A DNA stretch of 39,658 nucleotides from Candidatus Brocadiia bacterium (GCA_020051675.1 JAGVQN010000085.1:72170-111827), one strand, 5' to 3'. Positions 1 through 9,400 are shown, counted from the stretch's first letter. Notes: generated from the sequence alone by a model not told the origin. Numbers and translations: made by a program.

Positions 1-2
1 CA

Positions 3-245
3 TTGTTTTATTTGTTTATATATATCAATGTTCTTTTGGCTTTGTTTAATATCATCCCGGTTCCCCCGTTGGACGGCTCAAGGATTTTGCGTTATTTTCT
101 TCCATGGGATATGAAAGAATCGTTGGATAGGATAGAGCCTTTTGGCTTTATAATTATCATGGCTTTAGTTATGACCGGAGGATTTTCTTTTCTGAATTTA
201 TTGATGTCAAAGCTGAATTATTTTTTAATAAGCCTTATGAGATAA
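3..245 (+). CDS. Site-2/M50-family metalloprotease, C-terminal fragment truncated by the window edge
   Basis: NIIPVPPLDGSRIL motif typical of the M50 C-terminal metal-binding region (NxxPxxPLDGG-like); followed closely by trpS. Confidence 0.75.
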   Translation: MFYLFIYINVLLALFNIIPVPPLDGSRILRYFLPWDMKESLDRIEPFGFIIIMALVMTGGFSFLNLLMSKLNYFLISLMR

Positions 246-251
246 GAAAAC

Positions 252-1238
252 ATGATAAAACAAAGAATTCTTTCCGGAATGCGGCCGACAGGGAAACTCC
301 ACCTGGGTCATCTGGTCGGCGCCTTGGAAAACTGGGTAAAGCTCCAGTCCGAATACGATTGTTTCTATATGGTCGCGGACTGGCACGCCCTGATGAGCGA
401 ATACGAGGATTCCTCGCACCTGGCGGAATATTCCCTGGATAATGTTACGGATTGGCTGGCCTGCGGAATTGATCCTGAAAGAAGCGTGATTTTCCGCCAG
501 TCTGATATTTCCCAGCACGCGGAACTGCAGCTGGTCTTTTCCTGCATCACGCCTTTGGGGTGGCTGGAGCGATGCCCGACTTATAAAGAGCAGTTGACTG
601 AAATAACCACACGCGACCTGACTACTTACGCGTTTTTGGGATATCCGGTTTTACAGGCGGCGGATATCCTGCTTTATAAAGGCAATGCCGTGCCGGTGGG
701 CGAGGACCAATTGCCGCATTTGGAACTGGCGCGCGAGATTGTCCGCCGTTTCCATCACTTATTTAAATGCGATATATTCCCGGAGCCGAAAGCCCTGCTG
801 ACCAAGACCCCGCGCCTCTTGGGATTGGATAAGCGCAAGATGAGCAAGAGCTACGGCAACGTGATAAATCTTTCCGATCCGATTGACGGGGTTGCCAAAA
901 AGATACAGACGATGTTTACCGATCCCAAGCGCATTAAAAGGAACGACCCTGGCCATCCGGAAGAATGCAACCTTTTTGATTATTACAAGGTCTTTGCGCC
1001 GGACCGCGCGGCTTTGCTTATGCAGGAATGCAAGGTTGCTAAACAGGGCTGCGTTGATTGCAAGAAAGAACTTGCTAATATCGTGGCCGAAAGATTAAAG
1101 CCGATTCAGGCAAAGCGCAGCGAGATAGAAAAAGACAAAGATTACGTCAATAAAATCCTGAAACAGGGCGCCGATAAAGCCGGCGCGATTGCCAGCCAAA
1201 CAATGGCAGAAGTGAAAAAAGCTATCGCTTTGATTTAA
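252..1238 (+). CDS. trpS: Tryptophan--tRNA ligase
   Basis: SGMRPTGKLHLGHLVGAL (HIGH-like) and KMSKSYGN motifs; full-length 328 aa. Confidence 0.96.
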   Translation: MIKQRILSGMRPTGKLHLGHLVGALENWVKLQSEYDCFYMVADWHALMSEYEDSSHLAEYSLDNVTDWLACGIDPERSVIFRQSDISQHAELQLVFSCITPLGWLERCPTYKEQLTEITTRDLTTYAFLGYPVLQAADILLYKGNAVPVGEDQLPHLELAREIVRRFHHLFKCDIFPEPKALLTKTPRLLGLDKRKMSKSYGNVINLSDPIDGVAKKIQTMFTDPKRIKRNDPGHPEECNLFDYYKVFAPDRAALLMQECKVAKQGCVDCKKELANIVAERLKPIQAKRSEIEKDKDYVNKILKQGADKAGAIASQTMAEVKKAIALI

Positions 1239-1239
1239 T

Positions 1240-2142
1240 ATGACAGACTACAAAGTCCAGCTGGAAAATTTCTACGGGCCGTTTGACCTCTTGCTTTACC
1301 TGGTCAGGGAAGAAGAGCTCAATATTTACGATATCCCCATCTCCCGCATTACCGACCAGTATATGTCTTATCTTGAGATGATAAAGCATCTGGATATCAA
1401 TATGGCGAGCGAATTCATGGTAGTGGCGGCAACCCTGATAGAAATGAAAGCCAGTTCTTTGATGCCGCGCGACGAGGAAGAGCCGGAAGAGGATGACCCG
1501 CGCTTTGAATTGGTCAGGAAGCTTATTGAATATAAAAAATATAAGGATATTTCCAAGGCTTTGTCCGCGCTCCTCCAAAGGCAACTACAGCTTTTCCCGC
1601 GCCCTTGTATTAAGGAAGAAGAAATACCGGAAGAAAAGCCCGAGCCGGTTGTTGAGTTGGATCTTTGGCCTTTGGTTAAGACCTTCAACCGCCTGACCAA
1701 AGAAACCGCGCTGGAGACTTCGCTTTCAATTATTTACGAGGATATCCCGCTCGAGCGGTTTATGATTTCGATTCTTGAACGCCTTAAAGACCAGGCGGAG
1801 ATGACCTTTTCCGTGCTTACCGATTATGGCAAGAATAAGATGATTACCCTTAAAAACTTCCTGGCGGCGCTCGAGCTTGCCAAGGAACAGAAGATTACCT
1901 TAAAACAGGAGAGCGATTTCGGGGAAATAATAATAAAAATGGCGCCTCCGGCTGCGCCTATGGCAGTTCCTGAAGCTAATTCAATCATTATACCGGAACA
2001 GGCGCAACCGCAACCAGATGCGGTAAAGCAGGCAGAAATGCCCGAAGCGGCTCCGGAAGCCATTCCTGAAACTGTAAAAGAGACGGAAATTGTTTCCGAA
2101 CAGCAGGATAACCCCCAAATACAAACCGGGCAGGCAGAATAG
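1240..2142 (+). CDS. scpA: Segregation and condensation protein A
   Basis: N-terminus VQLENFYGPFDLLLYLVREEELNIYDIPISRITDQY is characteristic of ScpA. Confidence 0.93.
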   Translation: MTDYKVQLENFYGPFDLLLYLVREEELNIYDIPISRITDQYMSYLEMIKHLDINMASEFMVVAATLIEMKASSLMPRDEEEPEEDDPRFELVRKLIEYKKYKDISKALSALLQRQLQLFPRPCIKEEEIPEEKPEPVVELDLWPLVKTFNRLTKETALETSLSIIYEDIPLERFMISILERLKDQAEMTFSVLTDYGKNKMITLKNFLAALELAKEQKITLKQESDFGEIIIKMAPPAAPMAVPEANSIIIPEQAQPQPDAVKQAEMPEAAPEAIPETVKETEIVSEQQDNPQIQTGQAE

Positions 2143-2180
2143 TATAAATTTTCCCCTAAAGGGGAATTTTCAGAATACCG

Positions 2181-3053
2181 ATGAAACAAGCCAAGAGACC
2201 TAATAGGGATATCAGTATAATAATACCCGCTGCCGGGATAGGCAAAAGGATGCGTAGCGAAGCGGAGTCCCGATTTTCATCGGGGCATGGCGGGTCGCGC
2301 AAGCACTCTGTCCGTAAGCCCTTTATCCGTTTAAAAGGCAAGCCGCTCCTTATACATATTATTAATAAGTTTGTTGCTCTCCCGCGTTTAAGAGAGATTA
2401 TTATCGCTATAAACCCGCAGGATATGGAAAAAGCCGGTAAACTGGTTAGTATATATGTAAAGCGACAGGGAATTGCCATTTTTCATGAGCAAAACCCCCC
2501 GCTCCGCTTCGCTCCGCGGGACGATAGGGAGTCCCTGCCCGATAGAGCAGGGCGCCGCACCTCATATGGTGCGTGGGTAAAGAAGGCCGGAATTAAGCTG
2601 GTTAAAGGCGGCAATGAACGCCGGGATTCGGTTGCCAGGGCTTTAAAGGCGGTAGATAAGGCAAGCCGGGTGGTATTGGTCCATGACGTTGCCCGCCCCC
2701 TGGTTGATAAAGGCGATATAGACACGTTAATAAAAGCGGTTCGCAGGTTCGGGGCGGCTATTTTGGCTGTTCCGGTCGTGGATACTATAAAAATGGCGGA
2801 TAAAAGCGGCTATATCTTAAAAACGCTGAAAAGAGCCCAGCTTTGGGCGGCCCAGACCCCGCAGGGCTTTAAAAAGGATATTCTCGAAAAAGCCTATAGT
2901 AAGCTGGAGTTTGTTGCCGATAAGCATATAATAACGGATGACGCCTCCTTAGCGGAAAATGCCGGCTATAGAGTCAGGATTGTCCGGGGAAGCTATGATA
3001 ATATAAAAATCACCACCCTCGGTGATTTGGAAATTATCAAAGAAAAATTATAA
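2181..3053 (+). CDS. ispD: 2-C-methyl-D-erythritol 4-phosphate cytidylyltransferase with two in-frame repeat-derived insertions
   Basis: IIIPAAGIGKRM, KPFIRLKGKPLL, GGNERRDSVARAL, VLVHDVARPLV, AAQTPQGF, TDDASLAE motifs; extra segments at ~2254-2313 and ~2490-2578. Confidence 0.93.
   Translation: MKQAKRPNRDISIIIPAAGIGKRMRSEAESRFSSGHGGSRKHSVRKPFIRLKGKPLLIHIINKFVALPRLREIIIAINPQDMEKAGKLVSIYVKRQGIAIFHEQNPPLRFAPRDDRESLPDRAGRRTSYGAWVKKAGIKLVKGGNERRDSVARALKAVDKASRVVLVHDVARPLVDKGDIDTLIKAVRRFGAAILAVPVVDTIKMADKSGYILKTLKRAQLWAAQTPQGFKKDILEKAYSKLEFVADKHIITDDASLAENAGYRVRIVRGSYDNIKITTLGDLEIIKEKL
2254..2313 (+). repeat. Palindromic repeat insertion 1 inside ispD (encodes approximately SEAESRFSSGHGGSRKHSV)
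   Basis: Interrupts the IspD GxGxRM...KPF spacing; contains TCCCGATTTTCATCGGGG (2268-2285). Boundaries approximate. Confidence 0.75.
2490..2578 (+). repeat. Palindromic repeat insertion 2 inside ispD (encodes approximately QNPPLRFAPRDDRESLPDRAGRRTSYGAWVK)
   Basis: 58 nt (2497-2554) nearly identical to the reverse complement of intergenic 25618-25673; contains ATAGGGAGTCC core at 2524-2534. Confidence 0.88.
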
Positions 3054-3126
3054 TTTATTAAAGTTATTCGGTTCCGTTTACGATAATTAAATAATCAGGA
3101 TAAAAATTAAATTAATCATAAAATAC

Positions 3127-3154
3127 TTGACTTAAAGCAAGCAAAGAGTATAAT
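3127..3154 (+). promoter_or_regulatory. Sigma70-like promoter
   Basis: TTGACT-16 nt-TATAAT upstream of the secreted protein at 3225. Confidence 0.6.
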
Positions 3155-3224
3155 CGACGAAATTAACTTGGAAACAAAATAACAGATATAGTCTTTAAAA
3201 AATGGAAGGGGGTGAGACAGAATA

Positions 3225-3818
3225 ATGAAAAAACTGACAATTATGGTATTAGCCCTGGCTCTCGTCAGCGGAATGGTTTTATCCGCTAAGGCCGAATCAC
3301 TCGGTTTTGAATTAGGCACGATGTATTACAATTGCAACGATAAGAACGCTCAGAACGGAGGCGGCAGCTTTTTAGCGATCGCTTTACCGGTCGATGCGAA
3401 AACCGATATCGGCTTTTACAAAGAAGGTTCTTCTGTTACATTAGAAGAAGATAAAAACGCCGCGACGCGGGCTACTCTCGTTGATATTGATGTCAGCATC
3501 GAAGCCATGTTATTGGCTCGTAAACTGACGGACAAATTCACAGCCGGATTGCATATCGGTATGGCTGATATACAGGCTTGGGATAACCTCAATGCCGCTA
3601 TCACCCTAAACGATACGACACCGATGGCTGACGTCTTTGTTACATGGGGAGTCGTTTCAGGTGGAGATAAGATCATGACTAACCTGAACGTCACTTTAGG
3701 ATACAGAGTGTTGCAGACAGTGGCCTTTGATCCTGATTTAGCTTTGACCGATTTCGTTGATAACATCAACGATTTAGGTGGTATGTGGGTTGCTATTTCT
3801 TTAGGTATGAAGTTCTAA
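3225..3818 (+). CDS. Secreted, probable outer-membrane beta-barrel protein
   Basis: Signal peptide MKKLTIMVLALALVSGMVLSAKA; alternating strands; C-terminal Phe (SLGMKF); upstream purine-rich RBS aaggggg. Confidence 0.65.
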   Translation: MKKLTIMVLALALVSGMVLSAKAESLGFELGTMYYNCNDKNAQNGGGSFLAIALPVDAKTDIGFYKEGSSVTLEEDKNAATRATLVDIDVSIEAMLLARKLTDKFTAGLHIGMADIQAWDNLNAAITLNDTTPMADVFVTWGVVSGGDKIMTNLNVTLGYRVLQTVAFDPDLALTDFVDNINDLGGMWVAISLGMKF

Positions 3819-3838
3819 CCCAGAACGGTTAACTTAAA

Positions 3839-3877
3839 ATAGCCTCCGGACGAAAGTTCGGGGGCTATTTTTTTATG
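3839..3877 (+). terminator. Rho-independent terminator
   Basis: 13-bp stem ATAGCCTCCGGAC-GAAA-GTTCGGGGGCTAT followed by T-run. Confidence 0.9.
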
Positions 3878-4160
3878 GTATAGGACTATAGTCCTAACCA
3901 CTGAAAATCGTATTGAAATGATCATGAAACGATTTTCTTGGATGTTGATAGCTGTTTATTACGTTACGACCGAAGGAAGTCCCGCTCCTTAAGCGGGACA
4001 ACATTTTATACTTTCAAAGCCGTCAGGGGTTGGAAAGGATGCAAAATATTCTAAAGTCCCGCCCCCGCATTTGCCGATAGTATCCTAATGGCTCTAAAAG
4101 GCAGCGGCTTGGATTGTATCCGGTTAATGGAAAAATCTTATCCAAAAAATGATTTTTCTC

Positions 4161-4188
4161 TTGACATGGAGCTGTTTTTGAGTATAAT
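4161..4188 (+). promoter_or_regulatory. Sigma70-like promoter
   Basis: Consensus TTGACA-16 nt-TATAAT. Confidence 0.7.
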
Positions 4189-4416
4189 CTTCGGAATTTG
4201 CTTGACTCCTTAGAAGCGGTAGCTATAAGAAAGTTTTAGATAACGTTTCTAAAGGGTCTAGAGGGTAATGGTCCTGACATAAAAATAAGAAAGGAGGTGA
4301 GAAAGTAGAAGAGATAAGATGGGAAACCATTAAGACTTGTTGCTTCCTGAAAGCAATAAAATCTTATCTTGATAACTGGACCACCCGATAGTAAGTTTGT
4401 TTTAAAAGGAGGAAAT

Positions 4417-5967
4417 ATGAAGAAACTCGGGTTATTAGGTTTAAGTATAATGTTAGTCGGACTGGTGGCGGGCAGCTCTCTGGCAGAAGTGCCGGCAAGC
4501 TTCAGCCTGTCAGGAGATATTGAGCTTCCTACTGCTTATCGCAGCAAGGAAATCAACAGCTTCCACAACGCAGCGCTTTCTCATAGCGACACTGTTTTAC
4601 TACCTCTCATTACGATTAATACGAAATGGGAATTGGCAGAGAAAGTAACCGCGATTGTCCAGTTTGAAAACCGCCGTTTGGCTGCAACCACCGATGCCGG
4701 CGTAGCCGTAGCAGGCTCTTTCAGAAACGTCGATTTCGGCGGCGGCGACAACATTTCTCCTGCCATTGAACAGGCTTACATCAGGGTAGGTGAATTTTTC
4801 AGCCCTAAGCTAACAATGAGCTATGGTATCCAGGACCTTAAATTAACCCTCAGGGAAGGCGAAGGTGCCTTCTTTATGGATGTTTCCGAAGCACAGAGCT
4901 TCAGCGTGTGGGTTCCTTTTGATCTCGGCGCCGTTGATACGTCTATGACAGGCGTGTTAGATGCGGCAACCACTCGCAGTGTTGCGGAATTCAGCGGTTT
5001 CGTATTTAATTACGGCTCGCTGAAGGACGACCACTATCAAGTCGACTTCGTGTATGGGGTGACCAGGCAGACAGGCGCCCTCCGTGCCAATGATAACTTG
5101 GTCGGGGTGAATGTCGGCTACAAACTACCCGGTGATGACAAGAACATTCTAAAGGTATTAGTTGCCCAGTTGAATAACCCGGATACCAACGGCGCGGCAG
5201 CTTTAAATACCGGAATGAGCGCTATGACCATCGGGTTCGGAGTGGATTATTTCGGTGCGGTGCCCAATCTGGAACTCTATTTTGAGTATTATAACCAGAC
5301 GGGTACTCTTAGCAACGTCGGTTTTGACGCTAATGGATTGACTAAAGACGTTGACCAGGCTGCTTCGGCTTATCGTCTCGGCGGAAGATATGATTTCGTC
5401 GATATGTCGGTAAAGCCCTACGTGGATCTTTCCATGTGGAACGTAAGCGGCGGCGATGATTCAGCCAGCTATACAGTAGGCTCCGCCAAATACACCGAAA
5501 ATAATCATTTTATCTCCTACGAGAACTCACAATCTACCTTGATCTTAGAGGATTCTCTCTACGGTCTGGATCTTGATAGCAATTATAACGCTATTAAGAT
5601 AGAGGCGGGGATTAAAACCTCACTCAAATTGGGCGGGAACCCGATGCCCCTTAACGTGAAGATGCTTATCGGCCAGTTTACGCTTGACAACGCTCCGCTG
5701 ACAAACAGCGCGGGGCCGGATGGCAAGTTCTTTACTGGTGATGATGTGCTCAAGGCGGCAGATGATGCGCTCGGAATGGAAATTGATATTACGGCTACAT
5801 TAAAGTATTCCGATAATGTTAATTTCATGCTGGGATTGGGAATGCTGACAGGCGGCGATTTCTTCGGTTCAATCTATTTTAAAGATGCGACGCCGACAGA
5901 CCCCAACGCCACGGAAAACTTTGACTCGATGACCCTGTTAATGTTTGGGGCCAATGTAAAATTCTAA
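4417..5967 (+). CDS. Porin-like outer-membrane beta-barrel protein
   Basis: aaaggaggaaat RBS before ATG at 4417 (ORF extends to 4369); signal peptide MKKLGLLGLSIMLVGLVAGSSLAE; C-terminal Phe; strand-rich sequence. Confidence 0.75.
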   Translation: MKKLGLLGLSIMLVGLVAGSSLAEVPASFSLSGDIELPTAYRSKEINSFHNAALSHSDTVLLPLITINTKWELAEKVTAIVQFENRRLAATTDAGVAVAGSFRNVDFGGGDNISPAIEQAYIRVGEFFSPKLTMSYGIQDLKLTLREGEGAFFMDVSEAQSFSVWVPFDLGAVDTSMTGVLDAATTRSVAEFSGFVFNYGSLKDDHYQVDFVYGVTRQTGALRANDNLVGVNVGYKLPGDDKNILKVLVAQLNNPDTNGAAALNTGMSAMTIGFGVDYFGAVPNLELYFEYYNQTGTLSNVGFDANGLTKDVDQAASAYRLGGRYDFVDMSVKPYVDLSMWNVSGGDDSASYTVGSAKYTENNHFISYENSQSTLILEDSLYGLDLDSNYNAIKIEAGIKTSLKLGGNPMPLNVKMLIGQFTLDNAPLTNSAGPDGKFFTGDDVLKAADDALGMEIDITATLKYSDNVNFMLGLGMLTGGDFFGSIYFKDATPTDPNATENFDSMTLLMFGANVKF

Positions 5968-5997
5968 CCCTGTATGTAAGTGCTAATTGCACAAATA

Positions 5998-6037
5998 AAA
6001 GCCCCTCGGATATTAAAAATCCGGGGGGTTTTTTATT
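5998..6037 (+). terminator. Rho-independent terminator
   Basis: AGCCCCTCGGAT...ATCCGGGGGGTTTTTT stem-loop plus T-run. Confidence 0.85.
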
Positions 6038-6058
6038 GGCTTTGTTCCACCACAAAGA

Positions 6059-6130
6059 CATCCCGTTCCTTCGGTACGGGACTCCCTATCAATCGGGCAT
6101 CCCGCTACGCACAGCGGAGCGGGGCAAAGG
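6059..6130 (-). repeat. Dispersed palindromic repeat, left arm of a 72-bp perfect inverted repeat
   Basis: Exact reverse complement of 7021-7092 by eye. Confidence 0.95.
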
Positions 6131-6202
6131 TCACAAAGGAATAAGAGAAACTAAATATTTTATCTTTGTGTTCTCTGTGCCTTTGTGGTAAAATAAGAAC
6201 TT

Positions 6203-7000
6203 ATGAAGAGGCTTCATAGGTTTTATATAGCAGAACCGGTTGTTGGTTCAGAAGTCATCCTCGACCAGGAACAATCTTTGCACCTAAGCCGCGTTCTCCG
6301 CCTTGAAACCGGAGATAAAGTGGAACTCTTTGATAAATCCGGCAATATCCGCCACGCCGAAATTATCTCTTTGGGCAATTCCGTCCGTCTTAAGATAATT
6401 GACCGTATTCCCCATTCCGCACTCGACACCCGCCTGAACGGCGCAGTCGGGCAGGTTTGCCATTATATTACTCTTGCCGTCGCCATTCCCAAAGGCAGCC
6501 GCATGGACTGGCTGGTGGAAAAGTGCGCGGAGTTGGGTCTTAACAAACTTATTCCTATGGAAACCAAACGCAGTGTCGTCAAGGACGTCGGGGAAAATAA
6601 GATTAAGCGCTGGAAAAAGATAGCCGTGGAAGCCGCCAGGCAATCCTCCCAATCAACCGTTATGGAAATAGCGGAAATATTGCCATTTAGCAAATTACTT
6701 GATACAATACAGGAATATAATATAAAGCTCTTGGCTTATCCCGACGGAGGAGAGTTAAACCGCGGATTAGACGGATTAAAGTGCGAAGCCTCCCTGAAAA
6801 GGGACAGATTACATTCAAAGATAATATATTGTATCGGTCCTGAGGGTGACTTTTCTCCTGAAGAGGTGGAAAAAGCCAAAGCCGTTGGGTTTAAAGCGGT
6901 CCGGATGCCGGTAGGCGGAATCTTAAGGGTTGAAACCGCCGCCGTGGCAATGCTTTCCATGTTAAAATATATAACCACAGAGAACACAGAGAAAAAATAA
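6203..7000 (+). CDS. rsmE: 16S rRNA (uracil(1498)-N(3))-methyltransferase, RsmE family
   Basis: MDWLVEKCAELGLNKLIPMETKRSV, YCIGPEGDFSPEEV, ILRVETAAVAML motifs; C-terminus TTENTEKK is encoded by a cacagagaacacagag-type repeat. Confidence 0.95.
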   Translation: MKRLHRFYIAEPVVGSEVILDQEQSLHLSRVLRLETGDKVELFDKSGNIRHAEIISLGNSVRLKIIDRIPHSALDTRLNGAVGQVCHYITLAVAIPKGSRMDWLVEKCAELGLNKLIPMETKRSVVKDVGENKIKRWKKIAVEAARQSSQSTVMEIAEILPFSKLLDTIQEYNIKLLAYPDGGELNRGLDGLKCEASLKRDRLHSKIIYCIGPEGDFSPEEVEKAKAVGFKAVRMPVGGILRVETAAVAMLSMLKYITTENTEKK

Positions 7001-7020
7001 CAATTAAATATTCTTTGTGT

Positions 7021-7092
7021 CCTTTGCCCCGCTCCGCTGTGCGTAGCGGGATGCCCGATTGATAGGGAGTCCCGTACCGAAGGAACGGGATG
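7021..7092 (+). repeat. Dispersed palindromic repeat, right arm of the 72-bp perfect inverted repeat flanking rsmE
   Basis: Exact reverse complement of 6059-6130; ATAGGGAGTCC core at 7062-7072. Confidence 0.95.
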
Positions 7093-7110
7093 CCTTTGTG
7101 GTGAAAAAAT

Positions 7111-8514
7111 ATGGCAACAATTAAGAAACTTAAAAAAGCCTTTCGCTGCCAGCAATGCGGTTATGAAACCGGCAAATGGCTCGGCAAATGTTCTGATTGC
7201 GGCGCCTGGGGCAGCCTTATTGAGGAACTGATTACCCCGACCTCCCTGACCGACCGTCCCATCCTCTCCGGTGAAAAACCACAACCCATCAGCAAGATAA
7301 AAAGCATTGATAAAGAACGTGTCTCTACCGGTATAGGTGAGTTAGACCGTATCATGGGCGGCGGCATCGTTGCCGGCTCTGCCACGCTTATCGGCGGCGA
7401 CCCTGGCATCGGCAAATCTACCCTTATCCTCCAGGTTTCCGGCAAGCTCTGTGATGCGGGTAAAAAGGTATTATATGTCAGCGCCGAGGAATCAATTTAC
7501 CAGACTAAAATCCGCGCTGAAAGGCTCGGCATAAACTCGGAGAATTTGCTTATCGTCTCGGAAACCAATCTTGAAATCATCGGCGGCTATGTGGAGGAAT
7601 ACAATCCGGACTTCCTGATAATAGATTCGATCCAGATGGTCTATAAGCCCCAACTTCCCGGCACGCCCGGCACGGTTACCCAGGTGCGCGAATCTACCCT
7701 GGAGCTTATGTATTTAGCCAAGCGCAAGAGTATTGCCTTATTCCTTATCGGACACGTCACCAAGGAAGGCTCCCTTGCCGGCCCACGGACGCTTGAACAC
7801 ATGGTCGATACGGTATTATATTTTGAAGGCGACCGGTTCCAATCATTCCGCATATTAAGGGCGGTCAAGAACCGCTTCGGCTCTACCAATGAAATCGGGC
7901 TCTTTGATATGGATAAGGAAGGCCTGCAGGAAGTAACCAATCCCTCCGCGCTATTTATCGGCGACCATGATGACAATTCAGCTGGCAAGGTCGTCATGCC
8001 CACGATTATCGGCACGCGTCCGCTCTTGGTGGAAATACAGGCATTGACCGCGCCGTCGTTTTATTCCGTGCCTTCGCGGCGGGTAAGCGGGGTGGATTTC
8101 AACCGTGTATTAATGATACTGGCGGTTTTGGAACGCCGCATCGGGTTATCGTTTTCCAATCAGGACGTCTTTGTCAATGTCGTCGGCGGGGTGAAGATAG
8201 ATGAGCCGGCGGCTGATTTGGCGATTGCCTTGGCGATAGTATCATCTATCAAGAATAAACCTATATCCAATGAAACCGTGATGGTAGGGGAGATTGGCTT
8301 GACCGGGGAGGTTCGCGGGGTAAACCAGATAAACCAGCGGGTTAACGAAACCCAGCGCCTTGGGTTTAAATATATTATGATGCCGCTAAAGAATACCAAA
8401 GGCTTAAATCATGCTCCCGAATTAACGCTGGTAAAAATATGTTCGTTAAGGGAAGCCATCTCCAAGTCACAGCTGATAGCATTTCGGAAAGATTTAGACC
8501 CGGCTGAAAAGTAA
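7111..8514 (+). CDS. radA: DNA repair protein RadA
   Basis: N-terminal zinc finger CQQCGYETGKWLGKCSDCGAWGS; Walker A GGDPGIGKST; KNRFGSTNEIGLF; Lon-like C-terminal domain. Confidence 0.97.
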   Translation: MATIKKLKKAFRCQQCGYETGKWLGKCSDCGAWGSLIEELITPTSLTDRPILSGEKPQPISKIKSIDKERVSTGIGELDRIMGGGIVAGSATLIGGDPGIGKSTLILQVSGKLCDAGKKVLYVSAEESIYQTKIRAERLGINSENLLIVSETNLEIIGGYVEEYNPDFLIIDSIQMVYKPQLPGTPGTVTQVRESTLELMYLAKRKSIALFLIGHVTKEGSLAGPRTLEHMVDTVLYFEGDRFQSFRILRAVKNRFGSTNEIGLFDMDKEGLQEVTNPSALFIGDHDDNSAGKVVMPTIIGTRPLLVEIQALTAPSFYSVPSRRVSGVDFNRVLMILAVLERRIGLSFSNQDVFVNVVGGVKIDEPAADLAIALAIVSSIKNKPISNETVMVGEIGLTGEVRGVNQINQRVNETQRLGFKYIMMPLKNTKGLNHAPELTLVKICSLREAISKSQLIAFRKDLDPAEK

Positions 8515-8590
8515 AAATCGGCGTTATAATAGTCTTTCAATAAAGGAGTTATATCGGTGGGAAGTGCCCCGAAATTAAGAGGAGATAAAA

Positions 8591-9400
8591 ATGGCGGTAG
8601 TAAAAAACAAAATGACTTGGGCCTTAAATGATCAAGCAAAGAAAGGTGTTATAGAAGCTATTTCAAACCATACCATTGTGCTTGGTTTGCCAACGAAAAA
8701 TAACTTTCCGGATCATGGGACAGGGGTATTGGTTGAGTTTTCAGAGAGACGATTTGTTGTTACCTGTAAACATGTAGTAAAACCTAGCTATCGAAATAAA
8801 GATTTAAAGTTTATACCCAAAGAATTCGGGAAATTAGAGTTTCTCAACAGGGAAAAGTTACAAAAAACTCCGCTTTCTACGATGAGACGTTCTTATGTAC
8901 GAGGGTTACCTATTATTAAAAGATTTTATTCTGACGATGAAGATGATTTGGTACTTCTGGAATTAGATGCAACCGCAAGGGAAATCGAACAGTGCGTCTT
9001 TCATAAAATACCTGACTCGCACCATAGAACACCACCTGCAACCACACAAGTCTTTACCTTTGGCTTTTCAGATGAATTAGTGAAAGAAATTTCAAATTCT
9101 CATAAATTTTATACACTTCCATCTTATAGTATTAGAAAGATTGTTGAAAAAGATATTGAAAGTTCTGATTTTAATAAGAATAAGCATTTTTTAGTTGATT
9201 ATACAACCACAGAAGAAACTATAAGCCCTCTTGGTTTTAGCGGTTGTGGGGTATGGACACATGCTAAATGCGGGGAAGGCAAACTATGGATTCCAAATCT
9301 TTACCTGGCTGGAGTTCAGACGGGTATCTTTAAGGAAAGCCAGGTTCTGAAAGCAACTAGGATTGAAAGATTATTAGAATTATTCAAGAGTCCTGAATAG
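8591..9400 (+). CDS. Trypsin-like serine peptidase domain protein, no signal peptide
   Basis: Plausible triad: VVTCKHVV (His), DDEDDLVLLELD (Asp), PLGFSGCGVW (Ser); aggaga RBS. Confidence 0.65.
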   Translation: MAVVKNKMTWALNDQAKKGVIEAISNHTIVLGLPTKNNFPDHGTGVLVEFSERRFVVTCKHVVKPSYRNKDLKFIPKEFGKLEFLNREKLQKTPLSTMRRSYVRGLPIIKRFYSDDEDDLVLLELDATAREIEQCVFHKIPDSHHRTPPATTQVFTFGFSDELVKEISNSHKFYTLPSYSIRKIVEKDIESSDFNKNKHFLVDYTTTEETISPLGFSGCGVWTHAKCGEGKLWIPNLYLAGVQTGIFKESQVLKATRIERLLELFKSPE

